The position numbers and the translations under genes are program-made. Shown here piece by piece: positions 5,778 to 15,302 of a DNA stretch of 44,307 nt; position 1 is the first letter of the stretch; the number at the start of each line of letters is the position of its first letter. The notes under the pieces were generated by a model. The model ran no database searches. It had not been told where the DNA came from and worked only from the letters and a program-made list of their open reading frames with translations. The stretch comes from Gammaproteobacteria bacterium (GTDB lineage: Bacteria; Pseudomonadota; Gammaproteobacteria; Burkholderiales; Sulfuricellaceae): assembly GCA_018823025.1 (NCBI GenBank), contig JAHJJI010000076.1, positions 1 to 44,307 on the forward strand, written 5' to 3'.

Positions 5778-7343
5778 ATGCCTCAGTCTACCCCTATTCC
5801 CATAGTTGACCTGTTTGCCGGCCCTGGCGGGCTTGGGGAGGGCTTCTCATCCATTGATAACGGAAAGGCATTTAAGACCATTGTCTCCGCCGAAATGGAA
5901 GCTTCCGCCCATAGCACGCTGAGACTACGCGCGTTTTACAGAATTTTGCGGGGCAAAGGCAAAAATGCTCTGAAGAGCTACTATCGTTATTGCAATGAAG
6001 GAACTTCCGCTCCATATGATGCAGAAACATTATCAGATTGGGAAGAAGCGGGGCGTGAAGCCAGACAAATTACACTCGGGTCAGAAACAGGTAATGACGA
6101 GTTAAACGCCATCCTGGATAAAGCCAATATAGGGCCGACAAATCCATGGGTCCTGATTGGCGGTCCGCCATGCCAGGCCTACTCACTTGTGGGTCGTTCA
6201 CGTAATCTGGGCAAAGCAGACTACGTGCCGGAAAAAGATCACCGCCACTACCTGTATCAGGAATATCTGCGCATTATTCACCGCTACAAACCGGCTGTCT
6301 TTGTCATGGAAAATGTCAAAGGTATTCTTTCTTCCAAAATAAATAAGCAGCATATTTTTCATACGATCCTCCAGGATCTGGTAGATCCTGACAGAGTCTT
6401 TGGTAAAAGTTCCGGGTGTGGATACAGAATTCATGCCCTTACTAATTCCACTGTGTTTGATAGCAATTCAAATGTTGAAGATATCGATGCCCGCGACTTC
6501 CTGGTCCGGACTGAGGAATATGGCATCCCACAAGCGCGCCATCGAGTTATCCTGCTTGGCATCAGAGGCGACATTGATGCAACTCCAGATCAACTTAAGA
6601 AACAAGGCCTTCAATCATTCGACAGTGCGACACATAACCTTCCTCATTTACGCAGCAAACTGACCAAGGAAGCGGATAGCCCTGAAAAATGGGCTGACAC
6701 CGTAAATCATCATCTGATGGAGCTCGCACTCGAATCATCCAGAAATAAGGCCCTGGAAGAATTAAGCACCACACTAAAAAAGTACGAGGGAACGATATCT
6801 TCAAAACTTGGCACCGGCAGCCTCAGAGAGCCAATGAGCTATCGGTTAATGGAGAACAAAACAAAACTTGACGAGTGGTATGAAGACAGTGAACTCAAGG
6901 TCTGGCTAAACCACGAGACTCGTGGACATATGACGAGCGACTTACGTCGGTACGTGTATGCCGCCGCATTCGCAGAGGCATTTGATCACTCACCCAAGGG
7001 GCACGATGAATTTAGCTTGGCGGGACTGCATCCCAATCATGCCAACTGGAAAACAGGAAAATTCTCAGATCGTTTCAGAGTACAACTTAAGCACATACCG
7101 GCAACGACTGTAACCAGCCACATTTCAAAAGATGGGCACTACTTTATCCATCCAGACCCATCGCAGTGCCGCAGCCTGACAGTACGCGAGGCTGCGCGCC
7201 TTCAAACCTTCCCAGATAACTATTTTTTTCAGGGAAACCGTACTCAGCAATTACATCAGGTGGGCAATGCTGTTCCACCACTACTATCAAAATATATCGC
7301 AGCGATAACAGCTAGAATTTTTCAAGGCAGGCATAAATTTTAG
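5778..7343 (+). CDS. DNA (cytosine-5) methyltransferase of the MORC/Z1 restriction-modification set
   Basis: The protein is 521 residues from the ATG at 5778; an upstream extension to 5601 would run through the vsr gene and is not supported. Motif I is VDLFAGPGGLGEGF (10-23). Motif IV is GGPPCQAYS with catalytic Cys132. Motif VI is VMENVKGIL (176-184). Motif VIII is QARHRVILLG. Motifs IX/X are RSLTVREAARLQTFPD and QVGNAVPP near the C-terminus. The segment between VIII and IX is long and should hold the target recognition region; the recognition site cannot be predicted. It protects host DNA and pairs with Vsr. Its restriction partners are probably the leftward operon starting at 19499. Confidence 0.93.
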   Translation: MPQSTPIPIVDLFAGPGGLGEGFSSIDNGKAFKTIVSAEMEASAHSTLRLRAFYRILRGKGKNALKSYYRYCNEGTSAPYDAETLSDWEEAGREARQITLGSETGNDELNAILDKANIGPTNPWVLIGGPPCQAYSLVGRSRNLGKADYVPEKDHRHYLYQEYLRIIHRYKPAVFVMENVKGILSSKINKQHIFHTILQDLVDPDRVFGKSSGCGYRIHALTNSTVFDSNSNVEDIDARDFLVRTEEYGIPQARHRVILLGIRGDIDATPDQLKKQGLQSFDSATHNLPHLRSKLTKEADSPEKWADTVNHHLMELALESSRNKALEELSTTLKKYEGTISSKLGTGSLREPMSYRLMENKTKLDEWYEDSELKVWLNHETRGHMTSDLRRYVYAAAFAEAFDHSPKGHDEFSLAGLHPNHANWKTGKFSDRFRVQLKHIPATTVTSHISKDGHYFIHPDPSQCRSLTVREAARLQTFPDNYFFQGNRTQQLHQVGNAVPPLLSKYIAAITARIFQGRHKF

Positions 7344-7466
7344 GATAAATTGCCCCCCTAATTAACTTGGAGCAGTTCAGACTTGATCTTGCAGGCAGTA
7401 ACTAATGAGTCATCTCTTCGGCCACAGAGGTCATTTGCGACAACCCCTCAGCAGCGCTGGCGCTGG

Positions 7467-10400
7467 CTACCTTGGAGAAAAAGCACGTTCAACTACGATC
7501 TGCTCCGGGCCTACGCTTAAAATGAAGTCGCTTTTATGGGGTTGCTCTCGTAACGACACATCACTGCTGGATTTTGCGAGGCTAAAACCGGCAGCGTCGA
7601 TCCACTCAACCCCTTCGGGGGTCAATAAAGGGACCACATCGTATGTGAGTCGCGCTCCATTGGTTCCTGACAATTCCACGGGAGTTGGAGCATGAATACG
7701 TGCACGCGGTCTTCGGCTCGTCTGCATTCTTTGCCATGCTAAGAACCGCTGAGGGTCGATGTAATCGTCGTCCTCGGGCGACTCGACTTCCGACCTAAGC
7801 CATTCGATGTATCGTGCCCGTAGCATGGTTGCGGCTTCTCGGGTGGCTGCGAGGCCTTGAGCCATTGCAAAGGCAACAAATGGCTCCAAGGTACCCCAGC
7901 GCAATAACTCCTTTGCCCAGAAACCTATCCACGGCAAGCCTGTTGTCTGCTTCCATACAGCCAAGGAAGGGACACTAGATGGATTCCCCGAGCCTGTTGA
8001 CCAAGATTGGGCGGCAACCGCTCCGAGTGCGACGCCCAAGCGGAAGTCGAGGTTGTCGGATACGAACCGTTGCCAAGATCTGAGTTCATCCGGCAGAGGG
8101 CCTGACTCGGTGGAACAATTCATCCACCAAGCGAGAACTTTCGTCCACTCGGATAATAGCGCTTGGTCCGAGACGGTATCTCGTACTCGAAATCCGAAGC
8201 CCCTTTCGTTCAATAGCCGCGAGCCAAGCCTTTCGAATAGTTGTAGACGGACTGAGGATTCATCAACCCCATAACTCGTTGCTGCTACAAGTTCAGCATG
8301 TAACAGGACGGCTGTAGCTTCAAATCTTCGACCGACAACCGGTGTGAATCCATATTGGTAAAGCCGGCGCCGCTCTGCCGTGTCGGGATAGATGCGCTCC
8401 ACGAGAGCGCTTCCTCGCTTGATAAAAGCTCGTTCAAGCCAAGATTCAGTGCGCGATGCTACGGCAGTGAAAGTCTTGCTCCAAACAGAGATCAAAATTG
8501 CCTCGACATCGCTTGCATTAAGGTTTGTCTCAAGGTTCTGCAACTCCTCTACTGCATTGAGCAAAAACGAATCCAGTTCGTCAAGGGTGTCCGCGAGCCT
8601 TGCAGTCGGAATGTTTGCACCGGTGCCAGCCTCGGGCGCGATCGATTGTGGCAAGGCAGTTTCAAGCCAGATCAGAAACGCTTGTGAGTCACGGAGGCCA
8701 AGAACTTCCTCCACTAATCTTTTTAGGGTCGTGAGAAGCAGTCCAAGAGGGCTGGCAACCTCATTTGCAACTCGTTCTTCGGCAAGCAAACGCCCTAGCA
8801 AATTGTTATAGTTCTGTTGCAAATCTGCGATCTGCCGCCTTTGAAGTGTCAACTGGTCACGTGCAGTGGCACTCGGTCGTTGCGGGAGAGCAACCAAAAT
8901 CATCCCTTCCATTCCGTCTGCGGAACCCGGCCGGCCGGCTCGGCCGGCCAGGTTTCGAAACTCCGCAGTCGGCAGATCGCTTAGGACCCGGCGCTGAATG
9001 CTGGGATCAAACGAGCTGCGCTGCAATGAGGCCACAAAGATCAGATCGAATGGCAAATTCACCCCCTCGGTAAGGGTGGCGGTAGCTACGGTGATCGCGC
9101 AGACTTTACGATCGATCAAGCTAGTCATCAGGCGGCGCAACCGTTGCGGCATCTGTCCGTGGCTAGTGGCAATACCACGGTCCAAGAGTGCCACCTCGTG
9201 CGAGTCAGGTCCACAATAATCAACGCACGTAGCTCGTGCCTCGATAAACAAGGCCTGCAGTGCGGAATTATTTTCCATCATGGGTTTTCCTAAGTCTTCC
9301 CACCCGCTCAGTTGTAGTGCTTCCACATACCATCTCATTGTCTGCTCAGGTTGCTGCATCACCGATATCAAAATTCGCCGCTTGCCCTCCACTAGGTGAA
9401 GCGAAGTCCATAAGACGTCCAGTTGATTGAAGTGATTGATACTGTTCCGAATTCCGGCGGGGAGTTGAGGCATCGGCTGGAACCGTAAGCCAATGTAAAC
9501 CGGTTCCTGACGCCCCCTAACGAACAGCGGCTGCCCGTTCAATTGGTCCAATACAATTTGTCCAGGCGCGTTTGGCCTAACCTCCAATGCTCCAACAATC
9601 TGTCTCGTGCTTCGATACCGAAGTCCGATTGGCACTGCGGCCGTCGTCCCTTCAATCCACTCAGCGACTGGTTGCGCAGCACCCCCTGCAACGGCAGTAA
9701 GTGCAATGCGGACGACATCGGGACGACGAGCAAGTAAACGAGACACAAAACCTTCGAGTCGAATCGACCGGCTACTGTGATCTGCAAGAGAATCCATTCC
9801 CCGTTGGCTTGCATCTGCAACCACCTGATGTGCCTCGTCCACGATCAACAGTCGAAGTTTTGTCAGCAAGAGTGGGCCCACGTAGCGCATGAGTGCGTCG
9901 GCTTTTTCCACCGTGGCGATAAGTACGGAGGGCTTATCAGAGTTCAACCAATAGTCAGTAATTCCCCAGTCTGCCCCACCATACAGTCCCGTAATAGTCA
10001 GGTCACGGCCAAGTTCGCTAGTGAGCTTGCTCTCAACTTCTCCAGCTAAGGCTCGTGAGGGCACCAGATACAAAGCAAGCGGCGCAGGCCCATTGGTGAC
10101 TGGCTGCAGCAACTCCTTCAGCAACGCAAAGTTTGCAACCAGCGTCTTACCTGACCCTGTAGGAGTGCATAGCGCAAACGACGAACTCTCAAGGAGTTTC
10201 TGAAGACCGCGTTGCTGCGACGGCCAAAGAGTGCCACGTGAGCGACTGAACTGCTCTCGGGCAAACAACCGGAGCCGGCTGGAAAAAGCTTCGTTAGCGC
10301 TCCCAAGCGCATCGGCCGGGGCATACACACTATTTTCAATGTAGCCTTCAGCGGTTGCAATCAGAAGGTTCAGCAAGGTCGAAAGAGCTTCCGTTCCGGT

Positions 10401-11084
10401 TCTGCTTGCAAGACTTGCCAGCGCCTTAAGTTTTTCCATGGCCTGGAGCAATCGCGGATCATTGCCGCGACGAAGTGCATCGGCGAAAAGACCGAGACAA
10501 CGGACCAGTTCAACAGTTACATGCCAGTCAAATCGGTCTTCTGCTTCTTCGCTGAGTATTTCGACGGTAGCTTCCCTGGAGGTAAGGTTTCGGTTCTCGC
10601 TCCAAAACGTCATCGCACGACCAACAACCGAGTCGAAATCCCCCCCAAGAAACGCTGCCAAAAGACTAACGCCTGGGTGAGATGCTTTCAACTGGCGCAA
10701 CAAGCCTGAGGCCATTGCAGGTAGACCGCCTAGCTGATAAGCACCTGCCGCCAACAGTTCAATTGGTATATCCGCGCTAACGTCATCTGCAGATCGCTTA
10801 AGCCACTCAAGCAATTCACCAGCTCGACGATAGCAATCCAACGCTTGAACAGATTCTCGCCCTTGGATGTGCCTAAATATCCCAGCCACATGCAGCAAGC
10901 GTCGCGCGTCCGAAAGTTGCTGCTGCGATTCGCCTTCTCCCCACCGTATCAATGGAACGTTCCATGTCGTCTGAAGGCAACGTACGAAGAGTCGGGCCTG
11001 GGATGCTGTCAGCTCGTTTTCATTTCCAAGTGCTTGGTGCACCTGTGCAGCGATTTTTAATCGCTCATCGTCAAGTTGTGCCAT
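7467..11084 (-). CDS. Large SF2 DEAH helicase, partner of the HamA-like nuclease (Hachiman-like)
   Basis: The protein is about 1205 residues from the ATG of MAQLDDERLK at 11084; a longer frame reaches 11123. A 300-residue helical N-terminal region precedes the helicase core. The core has Walker A CTPTGSGKTLVA (about 306-317), LIVDEAH (about 413-419), IALTAVAG (motif III), an ATATLTEGVNLP motif V-type segment and RNLAGRAGRPG (motif VI). The pattern is Ski2/Hel308-like. The C-terminal 450 residues are helical and unassigned. Its start overlaps the end of the nuclease gene by 14 bp, which implies coupled translation. A nuclease plus such a helicase is the arrangement of Hachiman (HamA-HamB) and AbpAB phage defence. 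It is transcribed convergently with the methyltransferase. Confidence 0.72.
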   Translation of the reverse strand: MAQLDDERLKIAAQVHQALGNENELTASQARLFVRCLQTTWNVPLIRWGEGESQQQLSDARRLLHVAGIFRHIQGRESVQALDCYRRAGELLEWLKRSADDVSADIPIELLAAGAYQLGGLPAMASGLLRQLKASHPGVSLLAAFLGGDFDSVVGRAMTFWSENRNLTSREATVEILSEEAEDRFDWHVTVELVRCLGLFADALRRGNDPRLLQAMEKLKALASLASRTGTEALSTLLNLLIATAEGYIENSVYAPADALGSANEAFSSRLRLFAREQFSRSRGTLWPSQQRGLQKLLESSSFALCTPTGSGKTLVANFALLKELLQPVTNGPAPLALYLVPSRALAGEVESKLTSELGRDLTITGLYGGADWGITDYWLNSDKPSVLIATVEKADALMRYVGPLLLTKLRLLIVDEAHQVVADASQRGMDSLADHSSRSIRLEGFVSRLLARRPDVVRIALTAVAGGAAQPVAEWIEGTTAAVPIGLRYRSTRQIVGALEVRPNAPGQIVLDQLNGQPLFVRGRQEPVYIGLRFQPMPQLPAGIRNSINHFNQLDVLWTSLHLVEGKRRILISVMQQPEQTMRWYVEALQLSGWEDLGKPMMENNSALQALFIEARATCVDYCGPDSHEVALLDRGIATSHGQMPQRLRRLMTSLIDRKVCAITVATATLTEGVNLPFDLIFVASLQRSSFDPSIQRRVLSDLPTAEFRNLAGRAGRPGSADGMEGMILVALPQRPSATARDQLTLQRRQIADLQQNYNNLLGRLLAEERVANEVASPLGLLLTTLKRLVEEVLGLRDSQAFLIWLETALPQSIAPEAGTGANIPTARLADTLDELDSFLLNAVEELQNLETNLNASDVEAILISVWSKTFTAVASRTESWLERAFIKRGSALVERIYPDTAERRRLYQYGFTPVVGRRFEATAVLLHAELVAATSYGVDESSVRLQLFERLGSRLLNERGFGFRVRDTVSDQALLSEWTKVLAWWMNCSTESGPLPDELRSWQRFVSDNLDFRLGVALGAVAAQSWSTGSGNPSSVPSLAVWKQTTGLPWIGFWAKELLRWGTLEPFVAFAMAQGLAATREAATMLRARYIEWLRSEVESPEDDDYIDPQRFLAWQRMQTSRRPRARIHAPTPVELSGTNGARLTYDVVPLLTPEGVEWIDAAGFSLAKSSSDVSLREQPHKSDFILSVGPEQIVVERAFSPR

Positions 11085-12039
11085 CGGCCCCTCCCGACCA
11101 AAGCGAGTCGTACAGCGACTCAATCAACTCAGCACCGTGATGCAAGAAGACCTCAACGACGTACAATTCGCGGCCAGCGTCGTACTCTTGAGGTCGCACA
11201 CTGCTGGGAACGTTCGTCTCCCCAGATTTGCGCATAGCAGGGTTGTTACCGGCAATAATGACCAAATCTGTTCTAGGGATGGTTTGTTGCGGATGAATAG
11301 CCAAGACTTTGTCGAGCGAGAGAATTGCCTCAGCGTATTGATCGGGTGCGCATTCCATGAGGATGGCTTGGAGCTGGCCTAACCCCTCAGGCACTGGCGG
11401 CGCTTTCCTGAAGCCTGGCAAGATGCCATCGTCTTTTCGAACGTATTGGCCACTTCCCGGTGGCACCTGCTCCCTTGATCCCAGCAAGAGGTCCTCAATC
11501 GTGAGTTTGGTGGCAACCTTGCGATACTTCGCTTCACCGACGATGAAACGTCCTATGCCCCCGATTGAATCGAAGCCTATTCCTATAAAATCGTCACCGA
11601 ACCTCCCCCACAGTTGCCGCTTCTTCGAAGGATCCCGTGCGAGATGAAACAGGTATTTCCCAACATCTGCGTGATAACGAAAGAGAAACACAGGAACTGA
11701 CCATGCGTGCCCATTGGCGGGGATATAGCTTTCGACCACCAAGCCTGCGAGAACCTCACCGAAAAGTCCGTGCCGTGTAGTCGTAGGGAGACTTGACGGA
11801 TATTGTGTTAAAGCAGCGTCTCCGACTGAGTCGGGATGAAGATCCAACCTAGCGTAATTATGGAACACACGTCGCGCATCAGCGTGAGCAGACTCGAAAT
11901 AAGGTCGCAATGAGGCGGCCAGATTCGGCGGACTTGGTTGTTTAGCTTGCAGGAGTAGATGGGTGTACCCAGGTGCCGTGTTGAACCAGGCATCCAGCCA
12001 GAGGTTCAAAACGTCGCAGGGAGGATCACATGTATGCAT
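11071..12039 (-). CDS. HamA-like (DUF1837-type) PD-(D/E)XK nuclease of a Hachiman-like pair
   Basis: The protein is 322 residues. A nuclease pattern is visible: E95 in HGLFGEVLAGLVVE, D149/D150 in GRFGDDFIGIGFD and E169-x-K171 in FIVGEAKYRK. The arrangement GxxGExL ... GDDFIGI ... GEAKY fits the DUF1837/HamA family, whose members cut DNA when released by the helicase partner. The remainder has no signal peptide or membrane segment. No clear ribosome binding site precedes the ATG at 12039, so the true start may be slightly downstream. It is the first gene of a two-gene operon with the helicase. The pair looks richer in GC than the flanking restriction operon by eye. Confidence 0.65.
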   Translation of the reverse strand: MHTCDPPCDVLNLWLDAWFNTAPGYTHLLLQAKQPSPPNLAASLRPYFESAHADARRVFHNYARLDLHPDSVGDAALTQYPSSLPTTTRHGLFGEVLAGLVVESYIPANGHAWSVPVFLFRYHADVGKYLFHLARDPSKKRQLWGRFGDDFIGIGFDSIGGIGRFIVGEAKYRKVATKLTIEDLLLGSREQVPPGSGQYVRKDDGILPGFRKAPPVPEGLGQLQAILMECAPDQYAEAILSLDKVLAIHPQQTIPRTDLVIIAGNNPAMRKSGETNVPSSVRPQEYDAGRELYVVEVFLHHGAELIESLYDSLWSGGADGTT

Positions 12040-12298
12040 TTAGCAGTCAAGTCCATGGTTGCGAGAGTTTGATTTTTCAATACTATTACCGATTTTCGCA
12101 CCTCTCCTAAATAAATCGCTGACGAACTCCTAATGGGGGCAGGTCAGCACCACCAAATGTCATGAGGCCGCTTTGGCCGAGCTCCAGACCGTCCGGGTGT
12201 TGCCGGCTCCTTAATCCGATTTGCGGCCGAAGAAAAAAATCTCCTTCAGATGTTCGTCAGATGACGGCTGCGATAGTACATATGCCGCCTAATGCAGA

Positions 12299-14347
12299 TT
12301 AAGATTTAACCGTATCCTCATACAACGCCCGTATCTCAACTAATCTAATACACTGCTTCTCGTTAGGTAGTTTTTTGGGTATTGCAGATGCAACGTCTAG
12401 GAGCACGAGGTCAGAAGGCTTCATATCTACATTATTATCCGCCCACTTATGGATTTTGGCCCAATAGGCAGCGCCCGCATTGACCACAGCGATTTGGGCT
12501 TCAGCACCGCTGATCATCTTTTGTTCGTGTTTCGCATCATGAACATCTGCCTGCTCTTCATCTCGTGTCCTCAGCAGCTGCATAAATGATTCCGACAATT
12601 TGTAAGGCAGGTTGACAACCTGATCCCAGCAAGGCTTGCGTTTACACCATTCTGTGACGTTGATCACGTTGTTCCTGGCGGCTCCGCTGATTATTTCGTC
12701 CTGAGCCAGATGGCAACATTCCAGGATGGTTTTTGCGAATATCTCCGGCAGAGACTGTTCTCGCCAAACGCGCTGCACATCCAGTTCATACCCCGCCTCA
12801 TGTATCTTGTGCATAAGGAAGGCGAGTCCATAAGTCACGACCTGAGCACGATAACCTTGTGCATACCAGGGGGCTCGTAGCACCAGTAATTCAGCGTTGC
12901 GGAAGATGATGGCCTCAGTAACCGCTCGCCGGAACCAGAGTTCGTTGAAGTCATGTTCGTGATGCTCCCACATGCCACTTACATGATCTGCAAATTTTGC
13001 AAAATTCTTCTGGGCGCCAAGGCTCACGTCGTGAGGCAGCTCCCTGAAGGTCTGTACATACTTAGCCAGATCGGTCTTTGATATCACCTGATCTCGTGGA
13101 TTGCGTGCCTGAAACTCTCTCTTTTTAGCAGGCGAACTATAGGCCGTTGCATTGGCATATTGTCCCTTTGCACGTTCGTAGAACCAGTGCGTGAGTATCG
13201 GTGAACCCTCCTTCGCCGGCGAGGAAAGGCGACGGGATATGTTTTCAATAACCACATGAAACGGATGATTCGAAAAGAAATCAGAATCACTGATTTTATT
13301 CTGACTATTTGCATACCTTGATATTTTTGGCACCAGTTCAGCTGCGATTTCTGGCTTTACTACCGACAGTTTCATCTGAACACTGACCTGATCAATAGAC
13401 ACACCTTTATCTTTTTTGACCACGTTAAAAATAGACGCGGTTGTCTGCCCACCATTTACAATCTGAAGATTTTTCAGTGAACTCACATAGGTGATGCCAC
13501 CTTGTCGTTCCTCAACAATCTCTTCAGCGGTTGCCGAAATTCCGTTGTTGTAAGGAAAGAAGCGTCTGGGCTCTTCCAGAATGGTTTTTCGAATACCCTT
13601 GTTGACCTTGCCCCGTACCTGAAGAAAGGTACGTACATTCTGTTCCAGCAGTCGGCCACCATACTTATCGTAAATTTGCGAAAGCCAGTTTCCTGGTATC
13701 ACGGCCATGAAGCACCGAATGTCACCCTCGCCGTCATCGGCAGGAAGGCAGACCAGCTTGCTGCCGAACATTTCCTCGAAATCGACAGATATCTCTTCTG
13801 GCTCACCGGTTCCGATTGTTCTTGCAAGGCGTTCCAGATCCCATACACGATATGACCATTCTCTCTGCTGCTCTGTTTTTGGAGGTAACTCCTTGACACT
13901 GCTTGTAAGACGTGCGTTGGTAATCAGATAAAAGCGCACTCGTTTGATCTGGTCAGATTGGTCAAGAATTGTCCTGGCCAGCCCGAAAGCTGGATGAGCC
14001 ACCTCCATTTGGTCAACGAAACTATCCAGGCAGGATTTTTCAAAGAATGTTTCTGCTTTTTTGAAAACCTGCACCATTTCAGCTCTGGACATTTTTTCTG
14101 CTACATCACCTCGGCGACAGTCAACCACATACAGTTCCAGCAGCGCCTCATCCCACTTTGTGGCATAGCCATCTACCCGCATCCCGCGGTGTATGAATTT
14201 GCAGGGGACAAACTCATCAATCGAACCAGAATCGATCAGGTATTCAGTAACGACCTCCGCGAATGCTTCGTCAGTAAAGTTTTCAGTGGCATCCGCTCGA
14301 AGGATAATGTCCTGCCGAAGATCTTCGAAGAATGTATCAACATCCAT
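12299..14347 (-). CDS. AIPR-family protein of the MORC/Z1/DUF4420 defence operon
   Basis: The protein is 682 residues from MDVDTFFEDL at 14347; an ATG at 14404 would add 19 residues and overlap more of the upstream gene. The AIPR core is clear: FFPYNNGISATAEEIV, then LKNLQIVNGGQTTASIFN (roughly residues 265-315 and onward), matching the family's NNGI and QIVNGxQT signatures. AIPR proteins are named after abortive-infection phage resistance; their biochemical role is unsettled, but they recur in restriction-modification operons. The gene overlaps DUF4420 by about 10 bp and is the last gene of the leftward operon. The 259 bp between it and the HamA-like gene hold no gene that I can see. Confidence 0.87.
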   Translation of the reverse strand: MDVDTFFEDLRQDIILRADATENFTDEAFAEVVTEYLIDSGSIDEFVPCKFIHRGMRVDGYATKWDEALLELYVVDCRRGDVAEKMSRAEMVQVFKKAETFFEKSCLDSFVDQMEVAHPAFGLARTILDQSDQIKRVRFYLITNARLTSSVKELPPKTEQQREWSYRVWDLERLARTIGTGEPEEISVDFEEMFGSKLVCLPADDGEGDIRCFMAVIPGNWLSQIYDKYGGRLLEQNVRTFLQVRGKVNKGIRKTILEEPRRFFPYNNGISATAEEIVEERQGGITYVSSLKNLQIVNGGQTTASIFNVVKKDKGVSIDQVSVQMKLSVVKPEIAAELVPKISRYANSQNKISDSDFFSNHPFHVVIENISRRLSSPAKEGSPILTHWFYERAKGQYANATAYSSPAKKREFQARNPRDQVISKTDLAKYVQTFRELPHDVSLGAQKNFAKFADHVSGMWEHHEHDFNELWFRRAVTEAIIFRNAELLVLRAPWYAQGYRAQVVTYGLAFLMHKIHEAGYELDVQRVWREQSLPEIFAKTILECCHLAQDEIISGAARNNVINVTEWCKRKPCWDQVVNLPYKLSESFMQLLRTRDEEQADVHDAKHEQKMISGAEAQIAVVNAGAAYWAKIHKWADNNVDMKPSDLVLLDVASAIPKKLPNEKQCIRLVEIRALYEDTVKS

Positions 14348-15302
14348 TTGTAGCTCCCAGGGCAGTCCAGTCTGGTGACGATTTATAGGGTAGACACGCT
14401 GCAAGTTCGATACCGTATTTAACCCGGCACACGCCTGGCATTACTGCGTTTTTAGTGATGCGCGGAAAGTCATCCGCGACAATAAATACTTCCGGATCAG
14501 AAACGGTGAAAAATCTTAGTCCATAGTCGGGATGATCCATATACCCGACTTCCATGAGCAGATCCTCAAACATGTCGGTCATCTCTGGTGAAACGAGCAA
14601 CGTACGCAGTCGATATACCAGGTCAGCAAGTGACTGGGCTCCAGCCGTTTCGGCAGAAGACTCGCCAATTGTGTATGCCACAAGAAACAAGTCACCCGTG
14701 GTGTGCCACAACTGGTCCGCCGAAGAAATAAGCAGTACCGGGGAGGAGCCTGCAGTGTGGCTTTTGATCTCGAAAAGTGTAGTGCCCACTGCAAAATCTT
14801 GCGGATCACCTGCCGGTCCGCGCCAGAAGGCAATAGCAGACGGACCAAATCGCTCGATTAATTCATGTTCGAGAAACTTAAGCTCGCAAAAGAGACCGCG
14901 AATCTGCTCATCACTCAATAAATGATTGATGCCCCTGCCAAGGAAACGTTGCCAGCGTTCGAGTTGCTCGATTATGCGGTTTAGTACCTCACTGCCAGGT
15001 TGCACTCCGAGAGTTCTGTCTATGAGACTCCAGCACAACGTCGAAAAAATTTCGAGGTCACTATGTTGGGTAAGCCTGAGAATCAGCCTGTCTGAATTGA
15101 GCTCAATAGTTATTCCCCGCAAACTTGGGAGCTTGTGGTTGGTTGCCAGATTCTCGGCCTGGTATATGAGGAGCCTGTGCCCCTGCACATCTCGCCCCCA
15201 GAAAAAATCGTGGGGATGAGAAGCATCGACCCGTCTGGCATGAAGCGTCCCCTGAGGTGTATCAGGGGCAATATTGCTCCATGGATCAGTTCTGGTCATC
15301 AT
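14337..15302 (-). CDS. DUF4420 PD-(D/E)XK motif protein (restriction endonuclease-like)
   Basis: The protein is about 321 residues from the paired ATGs at 15302/15299; the open frame to 15488 runs through the Z1 gene and would be too long for the family. The nuclease motif is QDFAVGTTLFEIKSHTAG with D169 and E178-x-K180, preceded by a helix RGLFCELKFLEHEL that supplies a Glu (about 140). These are the residues expected for a PD-(D/E)XK enzyme. The length matches the family. Start and stop overlap neighbours on both sides (Z1 by about 17 bp, AIPR by about 10 bp), showing tight coupling. Likely the cutting subunit of the system; this role is inference from motif and context. Confidence 0.87.
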   Translation of the reverse strand: MMTRTDPWSNIAPDTPQGTLHARRVDASHPHDFFWGRDVQGHRLLIYQAENLATNHKLPSLRGITIELNSDRLILRLTQHSDLEIFSTLCWSLIDRTLGVQPGSEVLNRIIEQLERWQRFLGRGINHLLSDEQIRGLFCELKFLEHELIERFGPSAIAFWRGPAGDPQDFAVGTTLFEIKSHTAGSSPVLLISSADQLWHTTGDLFLVAYTIGESSAETAGAQSLADLVYRLRTLLVSPEMTDMFEDLLMEVGYMDHPDYGLRFFTVSDPEVFIVADDFPRITKNAVMPGVCRVKYGIELAACLPYKSSPDWTALGATNGC

